Shown here one piece after another: positions 1-8,030 of a stretch of 60,314 bases of DNA. Every line of letters starts with the position of its first letter. The first letter of the stretch is position 1. The translations under genes were made by a program, and so were the position numbers. The notes beneath the pieces are model-generated. The model was not told where the DNA came from and ran no database searches. It was given only the letters and a program-made list of their open reading frames with translations. The stretch is from Hwanghaeella sp. (GTDB lineage: Bacteria > Pseudomonadota > Alphaproteobacteria > UBA8366 > Aestuariispiraceae). The DNA is taken from assembly GCA_028282025.1 (NCBI GenBank), contig JANQIT010000017.1, positions 1-60,314 on the forward strand. The letters are read 5' to 3'.

Positions 1-607
1 CAAGCACATCAAAGCGCACCCGCGCGGTTGCCGGCAGGATCGCGCCGCGCCAGCGCCGCGGCCGGAACGGGCTGATCGGCGTCAAGGCTAGCACGCCGGC
101 GTCAATCGGCACGATTGGGCCATGGGCCGACAGGTTATAGGCGGTGCTGCCGGCCGGCGTGGAGACGATCACCCCGTCGCAAGTCAGGCTTTCCATGCGT
201 TGGACGCCATCGATCATGATTCGAAGTTTGGCCGCCTGCCGGGTTTCGCGGAAAAGCGACACCTCGTTGATGGCGTAAGCTTCCGCCGTGTCGCCGTTGT
301 CCGTATGGGCGCGCATGTGCAATGTGTTTAGGCGCACCGCCTCGGCCCGCGCCAGCCGGCCGGGCAGGTCCTTCGCGCCATAGGCGTTCATCAGGAACCC
401 CACGGTTCCCCGGTTCATGCCATAGACGGGTTTTTCCATCTGTATGGAGGTATGCATGGCCTGCAGCATGTAGCCGTCGCCGCCCAGCGCGACCAGAATG
501 TCCGCCTCTTCCGCCGGTACGGTTTCGAACATGTCGCTCAGTTCGGTCAGCGCAGCCTGCGCGGCCGGCGACTGCGCCGCCATCAGGGACATCTTCATTT
601 CACTCAT
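1..607 (-). CDS. nadK: NAD kinase, C-terminus cut by window edge
   Basis: Phosphorylates NAD to NADP in the cytoplasm. Reading the minus strand from ATG at 607 gives [12 protein letters not shown], then the kinase motif LGGDGYMLQ (residues 41-49) and the second conserved segment [16 protein letters not shown], both typical of the NAD kinase family. About 202 residues are visible; the reading frame is still open at base 1, so roughly the last fifth of the protein lies outside. A second in-frame ATG nine bases downstream (598) is an alternative start; GGGGAA lies directly before the chosen ATG. The neighbouring secreted-protein gene is divergent, starting about 150 bases away. Confidence 0.93.
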   Translation of the reverse strand, partial: MSEMKMSLMAAQSPAAQAALTELSDMFETVPAEEADILVALGGDGYMLQAMHTSIQMEKPVYGMNRGTVGFLMNAYGAKDLPGRLARAEAVRLNTLHMRAHTDNGDTAEAYAINEVSLFRETRQAAKLRIMIDGVQRMESLTCDGVIVSTPAGSTAYNLSAHGPIVPIDAGVLALTPISPFRPRRWRGAILPATARVRFDVL

Positions 608-758
608 TTCCCCGCGATCCTTGCCCACGACTACGGTTTCGGCTGAATGGCCGGCCCCGGGCGCCCCTCTGGTCTTTAACCCATGGCTGGAGGTGCTAAG
701 GTGCACAGAACTACACGTCGCTGTCCAGCCACGCGCAAGAGCCATGAGAGCCAATTCC

Positions 759-1244
759 ATGAAACATTTGAGTTTTTCTGTCATTTTGATATCGCTGATT
801 GCGATTGCCGTCGGGTCGTCGCCCGCCTCCGCGCAAAACAAGCATGAGGGCTATTACTATCCCACGCCAAGCTCGACAGAGACTTATGTGGCGCGGGTGG
901 ACACGCTGCCGGAAGCGAGCCGCCGGACACGGATCGCCTTCGTTACCGGGCTGACGGCGCAGCAGGCCCGGGCGACCTACGCCCCCTCCTATCATCTTTT
1001 CGCGAAGGGTGAGAATTCGCAGAAATTCATTCTGGTATCGGTCGAGACAGGGCGTTACGCGACGCTGTATCAACTGCGGGCGCTGCTGGCGGCGATGACC
1101 GCCCTGGCCCGCAATACACCGATATTCCAGGATCATGCGATGCCGGAAAATCTGACTTTTCTGGATCTCTGCAAGCTGATGGGGGTTACGGAACTGGTCG
1201 TGTCCGACGGCGCGGCGCTGGCGCACCGTATACGGATCCAATAG
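759..1244 (+). CDS. Small exported protein of unknown function
   Basis: A 161-residue protein beginning [19 protein letters not shown] and ending its signal peptide at about ...SPASA-Q, followed by the mature motif [19 protein letters not shown]. No membrane segment or cofactor motif follows. I recall similar alphaproteobacterial proteins having been labelled molybdopterin-guanine dinucleotide biosynthesis protein A in databases, but this sequence lacks the MobA LAGGxSxRMG signature and carries an export signal, so I do not assign that role. The start at 759 gives the cleanest signal peptide with GAGAG upstream; an in-frame ATG at 744 would add five residues. It is divergent from nadK and followed by the NTF2-like gene 51 bases on. 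Confidence 0.75.
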   Translation: MKHLSFSVILISLIAIAVGSSPASAQNKHEGYYYPTPSSTETYVARVDTLPEASRRTRIAFVTGLTAQQARATYAPSYHLFAKGENSQKFILVSVETGRYATLYQLRALLAAMTALARNTPIFQDHAMPENLTFLDLCKLMGVTELVVSDGAALAHRIRIQ

Positions 1245-1295
1245 GTCTGTTCCGCTGAACGCGGTCCGCGGAACGGCCGGGAATGGGCGGTTGGG

Positions 1296-1691
1296 ATGTT
1301 CAACGAGGAAGCGGTTCTGTTCGCTAATGACGCATTCTACCTGGCCCTGACGCAAGGGGACTTCCGGGCGATGGAAGCGATTTGGGCGAAGGAAACGCCG
1401 GTTTGCTGTCTGCATCCTGGATGGGAGCCGCTGTTCGGCCGTGACGCGGTTTTGGAAAGCTGGCGCGCGATCTTTCAGAACCCGCCCGATATTCGTTGTC
1501 TGGAGCCGCGCGTGATGGCCTTGGAAGCAGTGGCGACAGTGGTCTGCTACGAAGCGATTGACGGGGCCTATCTTGCGGCTACGAATCAATTCGTGCTGGA
1601 GGGTGGACGGATCCTGATGTTCCACCACCATGCTGCCCCCACACGCGGGCGGCCCAATCCGGACACCGTTCAGGAACCAACGATTAACTAA
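1296..1691 (+). CDS. NTF2-like / SnoaL-fold protein
   Basis: A 131-residue cytoplasmic protein with the pattern of the NTF2/SnoaL cone fold: an N-terminal helix pair (AFYLALTQGDFRAMEAIWAK), the CCLHPGWEPLFGRDAVLESW segment that in this superfamily carries the W/H/G cluster, and closing beta strands (YLAATNQFVLEGGRILMFHH). Family members of this type often act as small hydrolases, isomerases or binding proteins; the substrate here cannot be read from sequence. It has no signal peptide, runs in the same direction as the preceding exported protein and converges on moaA with 27 bases between the stop codons. Confidence 0.75.
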   Translation: MFNEEAVLFANDAFYLALTQGDFRAMEAIWAKETPVCCLHPGWEPLFGRDAVLESWRAIFQNPPDIRCLEPRVMALEAVATVVCYEAIDGAYLAATNQFVLEGGRILMFHHHAAPTRGRPNPDTVQEPTIN

Positions 1692-1718
1692 CAGGCCTTG
1701 ATCTTGGGGAGGGGGCGG

Positions 1719-2711
1719 TCAGCCGCCTGTCACGCTCATATGGCGGACGGTGCTTTTCGCGCCGCGCCTGCGGTCGATGATAAAATCGTGGCCCTTCGGC
1801 TTGCGTGAGATCGCTTCGTGTATTGCCGCGATCAACTGATCGTCGTCGTCGCTGGCCCGCAACGGTTGCCGCAGGTCCGCCGCGTCTTCCTGGCCAAGGC
1901 ACATATACAGCGTGCCGGTGCAGGTCAGGCGCACCCGGTTGCAGCTTTCGCAGAAATTGTGGGTCATCGGCGTGATGAAGCCGATCTTTTGGCCGGTCTC
2001 TTCCACCGTGCTGAAGCGTGCGGGGCCGCCGGTCGTATAGTCGCTTTCGTGCAGCGTCCAGCGCTTGGCGAGTTCCGCACGCACCATCGAGAGCGGCCAG
2101 TATTGATCCAGACGGGCCTCGTCGCCGATTTCGCCCATCGGCATGACCTCGATAAAGGTCAGGTCGAAGCCTTCCCGGCCGCACCAGGCCACCATGTCGT
2201 GCAGTTCGGTATCGTTCACGCCTTTCAGCGCCACCGCATTGATCTTTACCTGCAGGCCCGCCGACTTCGCGTCCTCCAGGCCCGCCATCACCTTGTCCAG
2301 CTTGCCCCAACGGGTGATCGAATGGAATTTGTCCGGGTCCAGCGTATCCAGCGACACATTCAGCCGCCGCACGCCCGCTTTATACAGATCGTGCGCGTAC
2401 TTGCTAAGCTGACTGCCATTCGTGGTCAGCGTCAGCTCCTTCAGCTTGCCGCTATCCAGGTGCCGGCCAAGCCGCTCTATCAGCCACATGATGTTCCGGC
2501 GCACCAGCGGTTCGCCGCCGGTAAGCCGAAGCTTGCTGACACCCTGTTCGACGAAGGCGCTGCAAAGCCGGTCCATCTCCTCCAGCGAGAGGACGTCGGA
2601 CTTGGGCAGGAAGGTCATGTCCTCCGCCATGCAATAGACGCAGCGGAAGTCGCAACGGTCCGTGACCGAGATGCGCAGGTACGAGATATGGCGGCCGAAT
2701 GGATCAATCAT
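1719..2711 (-). CDS. moaA: GTP 3',8-cyclase MoaA
   Basis: Radical-SAM enzyme that, with MoaC, converts GTP to cyclic pyranopterin monophosphate, the first step of molybdenum-cofactor synthesis. The N-terminal SAM [4Fe-4S] motif is CDFRCVYC, followed by [11 protein letters not shown]; the C-terminal second cluster motif [11 protein letters not shown]-13-C is complete and the protein ends in the conserved GG tail. Length is 330 residues, normal for the family. I chose the ATG at 2711 ([13 protein letters not shown]) because GAGAAAG lies nine bases before it; an ATG at 2720 is in frame but sits against that site. The gene is divergent from fdhD over a 181-base gap. Confidence 0.96.
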   Translation of the reverse strand: MIDPFGRHISYLRISVTDRCDFRCVYCMAEDMTFLPKSDVLSLEEMDRLCSAFVEQGVSKLRLTGGEPLVRRNIMWLIERLGRHLDSGKLKELTLTTNGSQLSKYAHDLYKAGVRRLNVSLDTLDPDKFHSITRWGKLDKVMAGLEDAKSAGLQVKINAVALKGVNDTELHDMVAWCGREGFDLTFIEVMPMGEIGDEARLDQYWPLSMVRAELAKRWTLHESDYTTGGPARFSTVEETGQKIGFITPMTHNFCESCNRVRLTCTGTLYMCLGQEDAADLRQPLRASDDDDQLIAAIHEAISRKPKGHDFIIDRRRGAKSTVRHMSVTGG

Positions 2712-2807
2712 GCTATGCATCTTTCTCGCCGGGCGGTGATTTTCAAGCCCCCGTCGGACAGAAAGAGATATGTGACTAAAGAAAAATGGAAAAGTAGGGA
2801 CATTCCG

Positions 2808-2831
2808 CCGCCCGGTTGCCGCTTCGGGCGG
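2808..2831. repeat. Inverted repeat in the moaA-fdhD divergent promoter region
   Basis: A perfect 7-bp inverted repeat, CCGCCCG at 2808-2814 and CGGGCGG at 2825-2831, separated by ten bases. It lies between the two divergent starts, so it could be an operator or a 5' leader hairpin; no poly-T follows on either strand, which argues against a terminator. I do not recognise a molybdenum-cofactor riboswitch fold here. Confidence 0.35.
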
Positions 2832-2892
2832 CCCGTTCCATATTAGCCGACGTGCAAAAACCCAGAACACAGCCACACATTTTAGGGTGATC

Positions 2893-3801
2893 ATGGCATC
2901 CTCCGACTCAGTACAAACGCCGGACACAGCCCTTCGGATTGTGCCCGATCCAAATGACCCGCGCCTGACACAGGCCGTGGCCGGTATCGATCACGAGGGC
3001 AAGCCGGTGGAGACCCGCGTGGTGATGGAACGGCCGTTGACGCTGTTCCTCAACGGGCAGGAGATCGTCACCAACATGACGATCGGCGATCACCCCGACT
3101 ATCTGGCGGTGGGGTATCTGTTGAACCAGAATATGCTGCGCCCGGACGATGAAATTACCGCCATCGATTACGACGACGACCTGGAAACCGTCGTCGTGCG
3201 CACCAAGCGGCAGACCGATTTCGAGGAGAAGCTGAAGAAAAAGGTCCGCACGTCAGGCTGTGCGCAAGGCACCGTTTTCGGCGATCTTATGGAAAAGGTG
3301 GAAGAAATCGCCTTGCCGCAGGATGCGGAATTGCGGACCTCTTGGCTATATGCCCTGACCAAGGCGATCAACACGATGCCCAGCCTGTATCTCTCCGCCG
3401 GTGCGATTCACGGCTGCGTGCTTTGCCGCGGCGATGAGCCGCTGCTGTATATGGAAGATGTCGGGCGTCATAACGCGGTCGACAAGATCGCAGGCTACAT
3501 GTTCCTGAACGGGATCAGTCCCGGGGATAAGATGTTCTATACGACCGGGCGGCTGACATCCGAGATGGTGATCAAGACGGTGCAGATGGGGATTCCGATC
3601 CTGATTTCGCGGTCCGGGTTCACTGCTTGGGGAGTCGAACTGGCGCGCGAAACCGGCCTGACGTTGATCGGCCGCGCCAAGGGCCGCCGGTTTATTGCGC
3701 TGTCGGGGGCGGAACGCATCGTGTTCGACGCCAACCCGTCCGATATCGGCGACGAGGACAAGCGCCACGGCAGAAAGGCCGCCCGCAGTGACGCGGCCTG
3801 A
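2893..3801 (+). CDS. fdhD: FdhD-type sulfurtransferase for formate dehydrogenase
   Basis: FdhD passes sulfur from a cysteine desulfurase to the molybdenum cofactor so that formate dehydrogenase becomes active. The 302-residue protein shows the family core [25 protein letters not shown] and [15 protein letters not shown]. The catalytic loop, which usually carries a CxxC pair, reads [11 protein letters not shown] with only Cys123; another pair, Cys175 and Cys178 (HGCVLCRG), precedes the EDVGRHN motif. The start at 2893 (ATG) has AGGG five bases upstream; a GTG two codons earlier is possible. Its 3' end overlaps the next gene by 14 bases. No formate dehydrogenase structural gene is in the window. 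Confidence 0.9.
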   Translation: MASSDSVQTPDTALRIVPDPNDPRLTQAVAGIDHEGKPVETRVVMERPLTLFLNGQEIVTNMTIGDHPDYLAVGYLLNQNMLRPDDEITAIDYDDDLETVVVRTKRQTDFEEKLKKKVRTSGCAQGTVFGDLMEKVEEIALPQDAELRTSWLYALTKAINTMPSLYLSAGAIHGCVLCRGDEPLLYMEDVGRHNAVDKIAGYMFLNGISPGDKMFYTTGRLTSEMVIKTVQMGIPILISRSGFTAWGVELARETGLTLIGRAKGRRFIALSGAERIVFDANPSDIGDEDKRHGRKAARSDAA

Positions 3802-4753
3802 CCTGTCTCCTGCGCCCGGGGCGAAAGCCGGGGACGACGCGGAGCGACAGGTGGGGGCGGACCGTGATGTCTCCGCGCAGGAACTGCTTACCCAGTTGGA
3901 TGACGCCATAGAGGAAATGCGGGCCTTCATGCAGGGATGGCACCGTTCCATCGTCTGCGGTAAACCGCCCGGCAAGATCCTGACCGCCGAAAATGCGCAC
4001 GCCGCCGCCCGTTTCGGGGCGTGGTCGGCGGCGCATGCGGAAGCAGGGTTGGTCCGGCAACCCGCTTTCCAGGATCTGATCGACAGTCACCGGAAGGTTT
4101 ATGAGCAGGCGCGGCGGTTGGCCCTCGGCGTGACGGCGGGACAGGCCATCCGGACCGTCGAATACGACGCCCTGATCGGTCAGCTCAGCCGGTTTTACGA
4201 TCAGTCCCGGCGGCTGCGCGATGCATTCCGCAAACTGGTTTCAGAGATTGATCCCCTGACCGGCCTGCATAACCGCCAGATTATGACCGAAGAGTTGGAT
4301 GTCGAATATTCCCGCGGCAGACGGACCAATGGCCCCCTGTGCATCGCGCTGGCCGACATCGACTTTTTCAAGAAGGTCAACGATACCCACGGCCATGCGG
4401 CCGGCGATATGGTGCTGGCCAGCGTCGCGGGCCGGTTCCTCGCGCATCTGCGGCCCTATGACACGATTTACCGCTACGGGGGCGAGGAATTCCTGCTTTG
4501 CCTTCCGAATGCCAATACCGGTACCGCCAATTCGGTGTTGGAACGGCTGCGGCGCGCCCTGGAAAGCGAGCCCATAGGCCTGCCGGAAGGAAGGGACTTG
4601 CCGGTTACCGCCTCCTTCGGGTTGGTTCGCGTGAATTACGACCATAGCCTGAAGGCATCGATTGAGCGCGCCGATCAGGCGCTCTATGCCGCGAAGCAGG
4701 CTGGTAGAAACCGAGTGGTGACATGGAGCGAAAGCTTGGAGTCCGACCAATGA
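3788..4753 (+). CDS. GGDEF diguanylate cyclase with CZB-like N-terminus (DgcZ-like)
   Basis: Predicted to make cyclic di-GMP. The GTG start at 3788 lies inside the end of fdhD, giving 321 residues. Residues about 33-150 form a helical domain resembling the chemoreceptor zinc-binding (CZB) domain of E. coli DgcZ, leading directly into DPLTGLHNR, the start of a GGDEF domain. The active site is GGEEF (231-235) and the product-inhibition site RPYD (222-225) is intact, so activity with feedback is expected. Compared with DgcZ as I remember it, ligand positions equivalent to the first His and the Cys are Met44 and Ala here, so zinc sensing may be lost or changed. No membrane segment. Coupled to mobA by an ATGA overlap. 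Confidence 0.88.
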   Translation: MTRPDLSPAPGAKAGDDAERQVGADRDVSAQELLTQLDDAIEEMRAFMQGWHRSIVCGKPPGKILTAENAHAAARFGAWSAAHAEAGLVRQPAFQDLIDSHRKVYEQARRLALGVTAGQAIRTVEYDALIGQLSRFYDQSRRLRDAFRKLVSEIDPLTGLHNRQIMTEELDVEYSRGRRTNGPLCIALADIDFFKKVNDTHGHAAGDMVLASVAGRFLAHLRPYDTIYRYGGEEFLLCLPNANTGTANSVLERLRRALESEPIGLPEGRDLPVTASFGLVRVNYDHSLKASIERADQALYAAKQAGRNRVVTWSESLESDQ

Positions 4754-5379
4754 CATTCCCTCTCGACAAAGCGGGCGTCACCGCGGTGCTGTTGGCCGGC
4801 GGGCAATCCCGGCGCATGGGGGGCGGCGACAAATGCCTGCTGCCGCTCTCCGGCAGGTCCGTTCTGCAACGGGTGATCGACCGGGTCGGCCCGCAGGTGG
4901 TGGGGCTAGCCCTGAACGCCAACGGCGATCCGGGCAGATTCGAAGAATATGGCTTGCCGGTTATTCCGGACGCGGTCGGCGACTTCGCGGGGCCGCTGGC
5001 GGGCGTGCTGACGGGGATGGAATGGGCCGCCGCCCATACTGTTTCGACCCATATCCTGACTGTGCCGACCGATGCGCCCTTTCTGCCCAAGGATCTGGCG
5101 GCGCGCCTCATGGAGCCGGTGGCGGCCGGCCGCGCGGACATGACATGCGCGGAATCGGACGGACGTGCGCATCCGGTGGTCGGCCTTTGGCCGGTAGCGC
5201 TACGGGACGCGCTCCGCAGCGCCATGCTGGAGGAAGATATCCGCAAGGTCGACCGATGGACGGCGCGCTATCGGTTGGAGCAAGTGGCGTTCGGAACCGA
5301 GCCCCTGGACCCGTTTTTCAATATGAACCGCCCGGACGACGCCGCCCGGGCGGAAGAACTGGCCGGGCTGGATCCTTAG
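4750..5379 (+). CDS. mobA: Molybdenum cofactor guanylyltransferase MobA
   Basis: Joins GMP from GTP to molybdopterin to give the guanine dinucleotide cofactor used by formate dehydrogenase and other DMSO-reductase family enzymes. The N-terminal nucleotide-binding motif LLAGGQSRRMGGGDKCLLPL is classic MobA, followed by VPTDAPFLP (metal/GTP site) and the NMNRPDD segment near the C-terminus. Length is 209 residues from the ATG at 4750, which overlaps the stop of the diguanylate cyclase (ATGA); an in-frame ATG at 4723 would add nine residues. fdhD, the cyclase and mobA form one translationally coupled unit. Confidence 0.95.
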   Translation: MTFPLDKAGVTAVLLAGGQSRRMGGGDKCLLPLSGRSVLQRVIDRVGPQVVGLALNANGDPGRFEEYGLPVIPDAVGDFAGPLAGVLTGMEWAAAHTVSTHILTVPTDAPFLPKDLAARLMEPVAAGRADMTCAESDGRAHPVVGLWPVALRDALRSAMLEEDIRKVDRWTARYRLEQVAFGTEPLDPFFNMNRPDDAARAEELAGLDP

Positions 5380-5473
5380 CGGCCGCCCTGGGCGCGCGCT
5401 CCGTCCCCGAGGGCGGCAGCGGGGTTGCCGGAAAAGACGCCGCCCTATTGGCCCATTCAGTCAGCAGGATACG

Positions 5474-5497
5474 AAAAACCCCGCCAAAGGGCGGGGT
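5474..5497 (-). terminator. Intrinsic terminator of the small gene at 5551-5730
   Basis: On the minus strand CCCCGCC pairs with GGCGGGG (plus-strand arms 5479-5485 and 5490-5496) around a four-base loop, followed by five T residues. It lies about 55 bases past the stop of the 59-residue gene, and also separates it from the convergent mobA. Confidence 0.8.
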
Positions 5498-5550
5498 GCT
5501 CCGTTCTGCCGGTGAGGCGCGTGAGGGCGCGCGCCAGCCGCCGATCCTTC

Positions 5551-5730
5551 TTAGGACGTCGCGGGAGTGCCCTGGCTGGCGCTAATACCGCCGAACAGTT
5601 TCGCGACCCATGCAGACAGCGTCCGGAGGTTGCCGTGAAAAACTTTGCTGCGCTCGTAGCGCGCGCGGCCGACGATGGCGTCGATCTGCTTGGCGGACAG
5701 GTTCACGGTGGGCTTCGCAATGGTGGTCAT
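5551..5730 (-). CDS. Small protein of unknown function, 59 residues
   Basis: I do not recognise this family. The start at 5730 is well supported: AGGAGT stands eight bases before an ATG giving MTTIAKPTVNLSAKQIDAIV. The protein is basic in its middle (GRARYERSKVFHGNLRTL) and ends in an amphipathic or weakly hydrophobic stretch (SAWVAKLFGGI). There is no signal peptide and no cysteine. A strong intrinsic terminator follows, so it appears to be a free-standing transcription unit. The arginine-rich helical make-up would fit RNA or membrane-surface binding, but that is only a guess. Confidence 0.6.
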   Translation of the reverse strand: MTTIAKPTVNLSAKQIDAIVGRARYERSKVFHGNLRTLSAWVAKLFGGISASQGTPATS

Positions 5731-5852
5731 TTTTCTTACTCCTGGTTTGCGGGTCGTGCGGTTTGTCCGGTCGCGGCCCAGTGAAAAGTTACCGTAAAGT
5801 GACAATCAGGTCGATAGTTAGGGGAAATACCGCCCGTCGTCATGAAGCGTAA

Positions 5853-6065
5853 GATACTCTTGTCGCCGGAAATAAGAATGCGTCAAAAACAAAACTCACT
5901 TATGAAATTATAGAAAGAATAAATGGTGACATTGCGATTGAACTAGGTGATGGGGAAATAATCGCTGCGCCTTGTGGATCGATTGCCGGAATTGTCGAGC
6001 CGAGCTGCATTGTTGACATTTTCGAAGCCAAACTTCCGGAAGATCTATCCGTTTCTTGCGTTTGA
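5853..6065 (+). pseudogene. Startless ORF in a low-GC patch, possible gene remnant
   Basis: The stretch from about 5806 to 6202 is clearly richer in A and T than the flanks. Inside it one frame is open for 71 codons between a TAA at 5850 and a TGA ending at 6065. Its translation looks protein-like (INGDIAIELGDGEIIAAP, then EPSCIVDIFEAKLPEDL) but contains no ATG, GTG or TTG near its 5' end. The best reading is the 3' remnant of a decayed or transferred gene; chance is the alternative. The remainder of the 472-base gap between 5731 and 6202 shows nothing I can name. Confidence 0.3.
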
Positions 6066-6202
6066 GCAGCATAGAAGGTTGGTAAGCCATAACCCTTATG
6101 CTATTCCGTCACAAAACAAGGAAACGACTGTGCCCGACTGGAAATAATAGCGTTTGGAAAACACGGCGCACGGAAGGGCGGGATCTAGGGACTCTAAGGA
6201 TT

Positions 6203-7111
6203 ATGGACAATATCAATGAAATGCAGGTGTTCGCCCGCGTGGTGGACGCCGGAGGGTTTTCGTCGGCGGCGCGAAGTTTGAGCTTAAGCCCATCAGCGGT
6301 AAGCAAGCAGATTACGCGGCTGGAAGATCGTTTGGGCGTGCGTCTTTTGACACGCACCACGCGGCGCTTGAACCTGACGGAAGAGGGCGATGCCTTTTAT
6401 CACCGTGTTAAACGTATTCTCTCCGACATCGACGAAGCGGAACAGGCCGTATCCCTGTCCAAGACAGCGCCGCGCGGACACCTGCGGGTAAGCTGTTCGG
6501 TCGCGTTCGGGGAAAAGCAGATCGCACCGATTGTGCCGGAATTCCTCGACCGCTATCCCGAGGTGGCTTTGGAACTGATGCTCTCCGACGGGATCGTCGA
6601 TCTGGTGGAAGAGGGGATCGATGTCGCGGTGCGCATGGGTAAGCTGAGCAATTCCGCGATGGTCGCCCGGAAGTTGGGCAACAACAAGCGGCGGATCTGC
6701 GCGGCGCCCGCCTATCTGGAACGATATGGCGTGCCCGAGGAGCCGGACGAACTGCATCATCACAATTGCCTGGGCTTCGCCGGTCACAACACGCTCAACG
6801 AGTGGCCGTTCAAGTACCCGGACGGCCGGCGTCAGACGATCCGGGCGGAAGGCAACTTCGTCGCCAATAACGGCGAGTCGATCTACGATCTGTGCCTTCT
6901 TGGGCTGGGGGTGGCCAGGGCGGCGGATTTCCTGGTCAGCGACGATATCAAGGAAGGCCGCCTGATCGAGGTGCTTGGCGATTTCATCGAGGATGAGCCC
7001 GCGCCCATTCACGCGGTCTATCCCGATCCCCGGCATCTTTCGCCCAAGACTCGCGCCTTTATCGATTTCCTGGTCGAGAAATTCACCCCGATCCCGCCGT
7101 GGGAACGGTGA
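6203..7111 (+). CDS. LysR-family transcriptional regulator
   Basis: A 302-residue DNA-binding regulator. The N-terminal winged helix-turn-helix is textbook LysR: MQVFARVVDAGGFSSAAR, then SPSAVSKQITRLEDRLGVRL and TRTTRRLNLTEEG. The rest is the periplasmic-binding-protein-like effector domain (GHLRVSCSVAFGEKQIAPIV, then VDLVEEGIDVAVRMG). It is of the group that often controls a divergent neighbour, but the upstream gene is not divergent in a close pair: the low-GC patch lies between. The ATG at 6203 has AAGGA just ahead; longer in-frame starts back to 6098 run into the AT-rich region and are unlikely. Effector and targets unknown. Confidence 0.9.
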   Translation: MDNINEMQVFARVVDAGGFSSAARSLSLSPSAVSKQITRLEDRLGVRLLTRTTRRLNLTEEGDAFYHRVKRILSDIDEAEQAVSLSKTAPRGHLRVSCSVAFGEKQIAPIVPEFLDRYPEVALELMLSDGIVDLVEEGIDVAVRMGKLSNSAMVARKLGNNKRRICAAPAYLERYGVPEEPDELHHHNCLGFAGHNTLNEWPFKYPDGRRQTIRAEGNFVANNGESIYDLCLLGLGVARAADFLVSDDIKEGRLIEVLGDFIEDEPAPIHAVYPDPRHLSPKTRAFIDFLVEKFTPIPPWER

Positions 7112-7312
7112 CATTGGGGGGAGAGAGCTCCTGGGATCGGGGGTGACTGCGATAGGTCCGGCGTAAAGTTGGCGTCCGCGCTGTTCCGTGGGCGGTACAG
7201 CACGGCGTCAACCGCTTCATGGTGTGGGGCGGCGGCGTCGCCGGTGTGGCGCATAAGCCGGCCGGTAGGTTGGAACAGGCGCGTCGGGGGGCGGGAACGA
7301 AGGGAAGATGCC

Positions 7313-7849
7313 TTAGCTGAACGCTTCCGCCGTCTGCCCCATGCGCATCACCGCCCCGCGTACCGAAAGCGTGCTGTTCCGCAGCAAGGGGAACAGAGCG
7401 TCCGCCAGATAGGGGTCGCTGGTCGCCCCGAGCGATTGCAGCAGGCTTTCCATGTCCAGTTCCGTTTCCCGGTTGCGCCAGGGGGCGTTTCGGTGATCCC
7501 AATAGCGCTCTTCCGCGGCCGTCTCAAACGACCACCAGGGAAGAACCGGTTGCGCCGAACTGGTCTCGTCGATGGCCCACAAGGGGCAGAAATCGCGCGA
7601 ATACAGAACCCGGGTGCCGTCCTCCAGCAACCAGTATCCGAAGGGCAGCCGCAGCCGCATCGGAATGGCGTCGCGCACCGGCTTTACGGGGACCGAGAAT
7701 TGCTGGCGCTGAACCTCCTCCTTGCCGGCGTCGGTAAACAGCGTCGCCCTGTTCCCCCGGCAGGAGAGCAAAACGGCAATGCTGCCGAAACGGGCTTTCA
7801 GTGAGTGCGAGCGCAGGTGCACAAGCGTGCCGGGCGGTGGGTTGGGCAT
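7313..7849 (-). CDS. Conserved-looking protein of unknown function
   Basis: A 178-residue cytoplasmic protein I cannot assign. The start at 7849 (MPNPPPGTLVHLRSHSL) is preceded by GGAGGAG at good spacing. The sequence contains a beta-rich front half (GSIAVLLSCRGNRATLFTD, MRLRLPFGYWLLEDGTRVL), a tryptophan-rich centre (VLPWWSFETAAEERYWDH) and a helical C-terminus (SLLQSLGATSDPYLADALF). No signal peptide, membrane segment or metal motif is visible. It faces the cyclase-like gene across a 181-base divergent promoter region and converges on the LysR gene. Confidence 0.6.
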   Translation of the reverse strand: MPNPPPGTLVHLRSHSLKARFGSIAVLLSCRGNRATLFTDAGKEEVQRQQFSVPVKPVRDAIPMRLRLPFGYWLLEDGTRVLYSRDFCPLWAIDETSSAQPVLPWWSFETAAEERYWDHRNAPWRNRETELDMESLLQSLGATSDPYLADALFPLLRNSTLSVRGAVMRMGQTAEAFS

Positions 7850-8030
7850 CTCAGACACTCCTCCGCAAGTTGATCGCGGAAACAGGCTGAACCGATTCGT
7901 TGCATCCTTGGCGAAAAACCGCTTGAACACCGGGCAACGCATTTGTCGTTCAAGTGTTGTTCAAGCGGGGATGTCGCCGTTATGATCCGCGCATGTTTTG
8001 CGGGTTCTGGCCGATATTCCGGGGGAGATA

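Noticed and set aside
1818-2846. 342-residue ORF opposite moaA
   Set aside because: Shadow of the moaA frame in high-GC DNA; no domain and the minus-strand MoaA is unmistakable.
2712-2892. Moco riboswitch between moaA and fdhD
   Set aside because: Only a 7-bp hairpin seen; I do not find the conserved Moco aptamer pattern.
5908-6090. 60-residue minus-strand ORF in the low-GC patch
   Set aside because: Composition unlike a protein (runs of Lys/Arg and Gln/Cys), no ribosome-binding site, and the opposite frame reads better.
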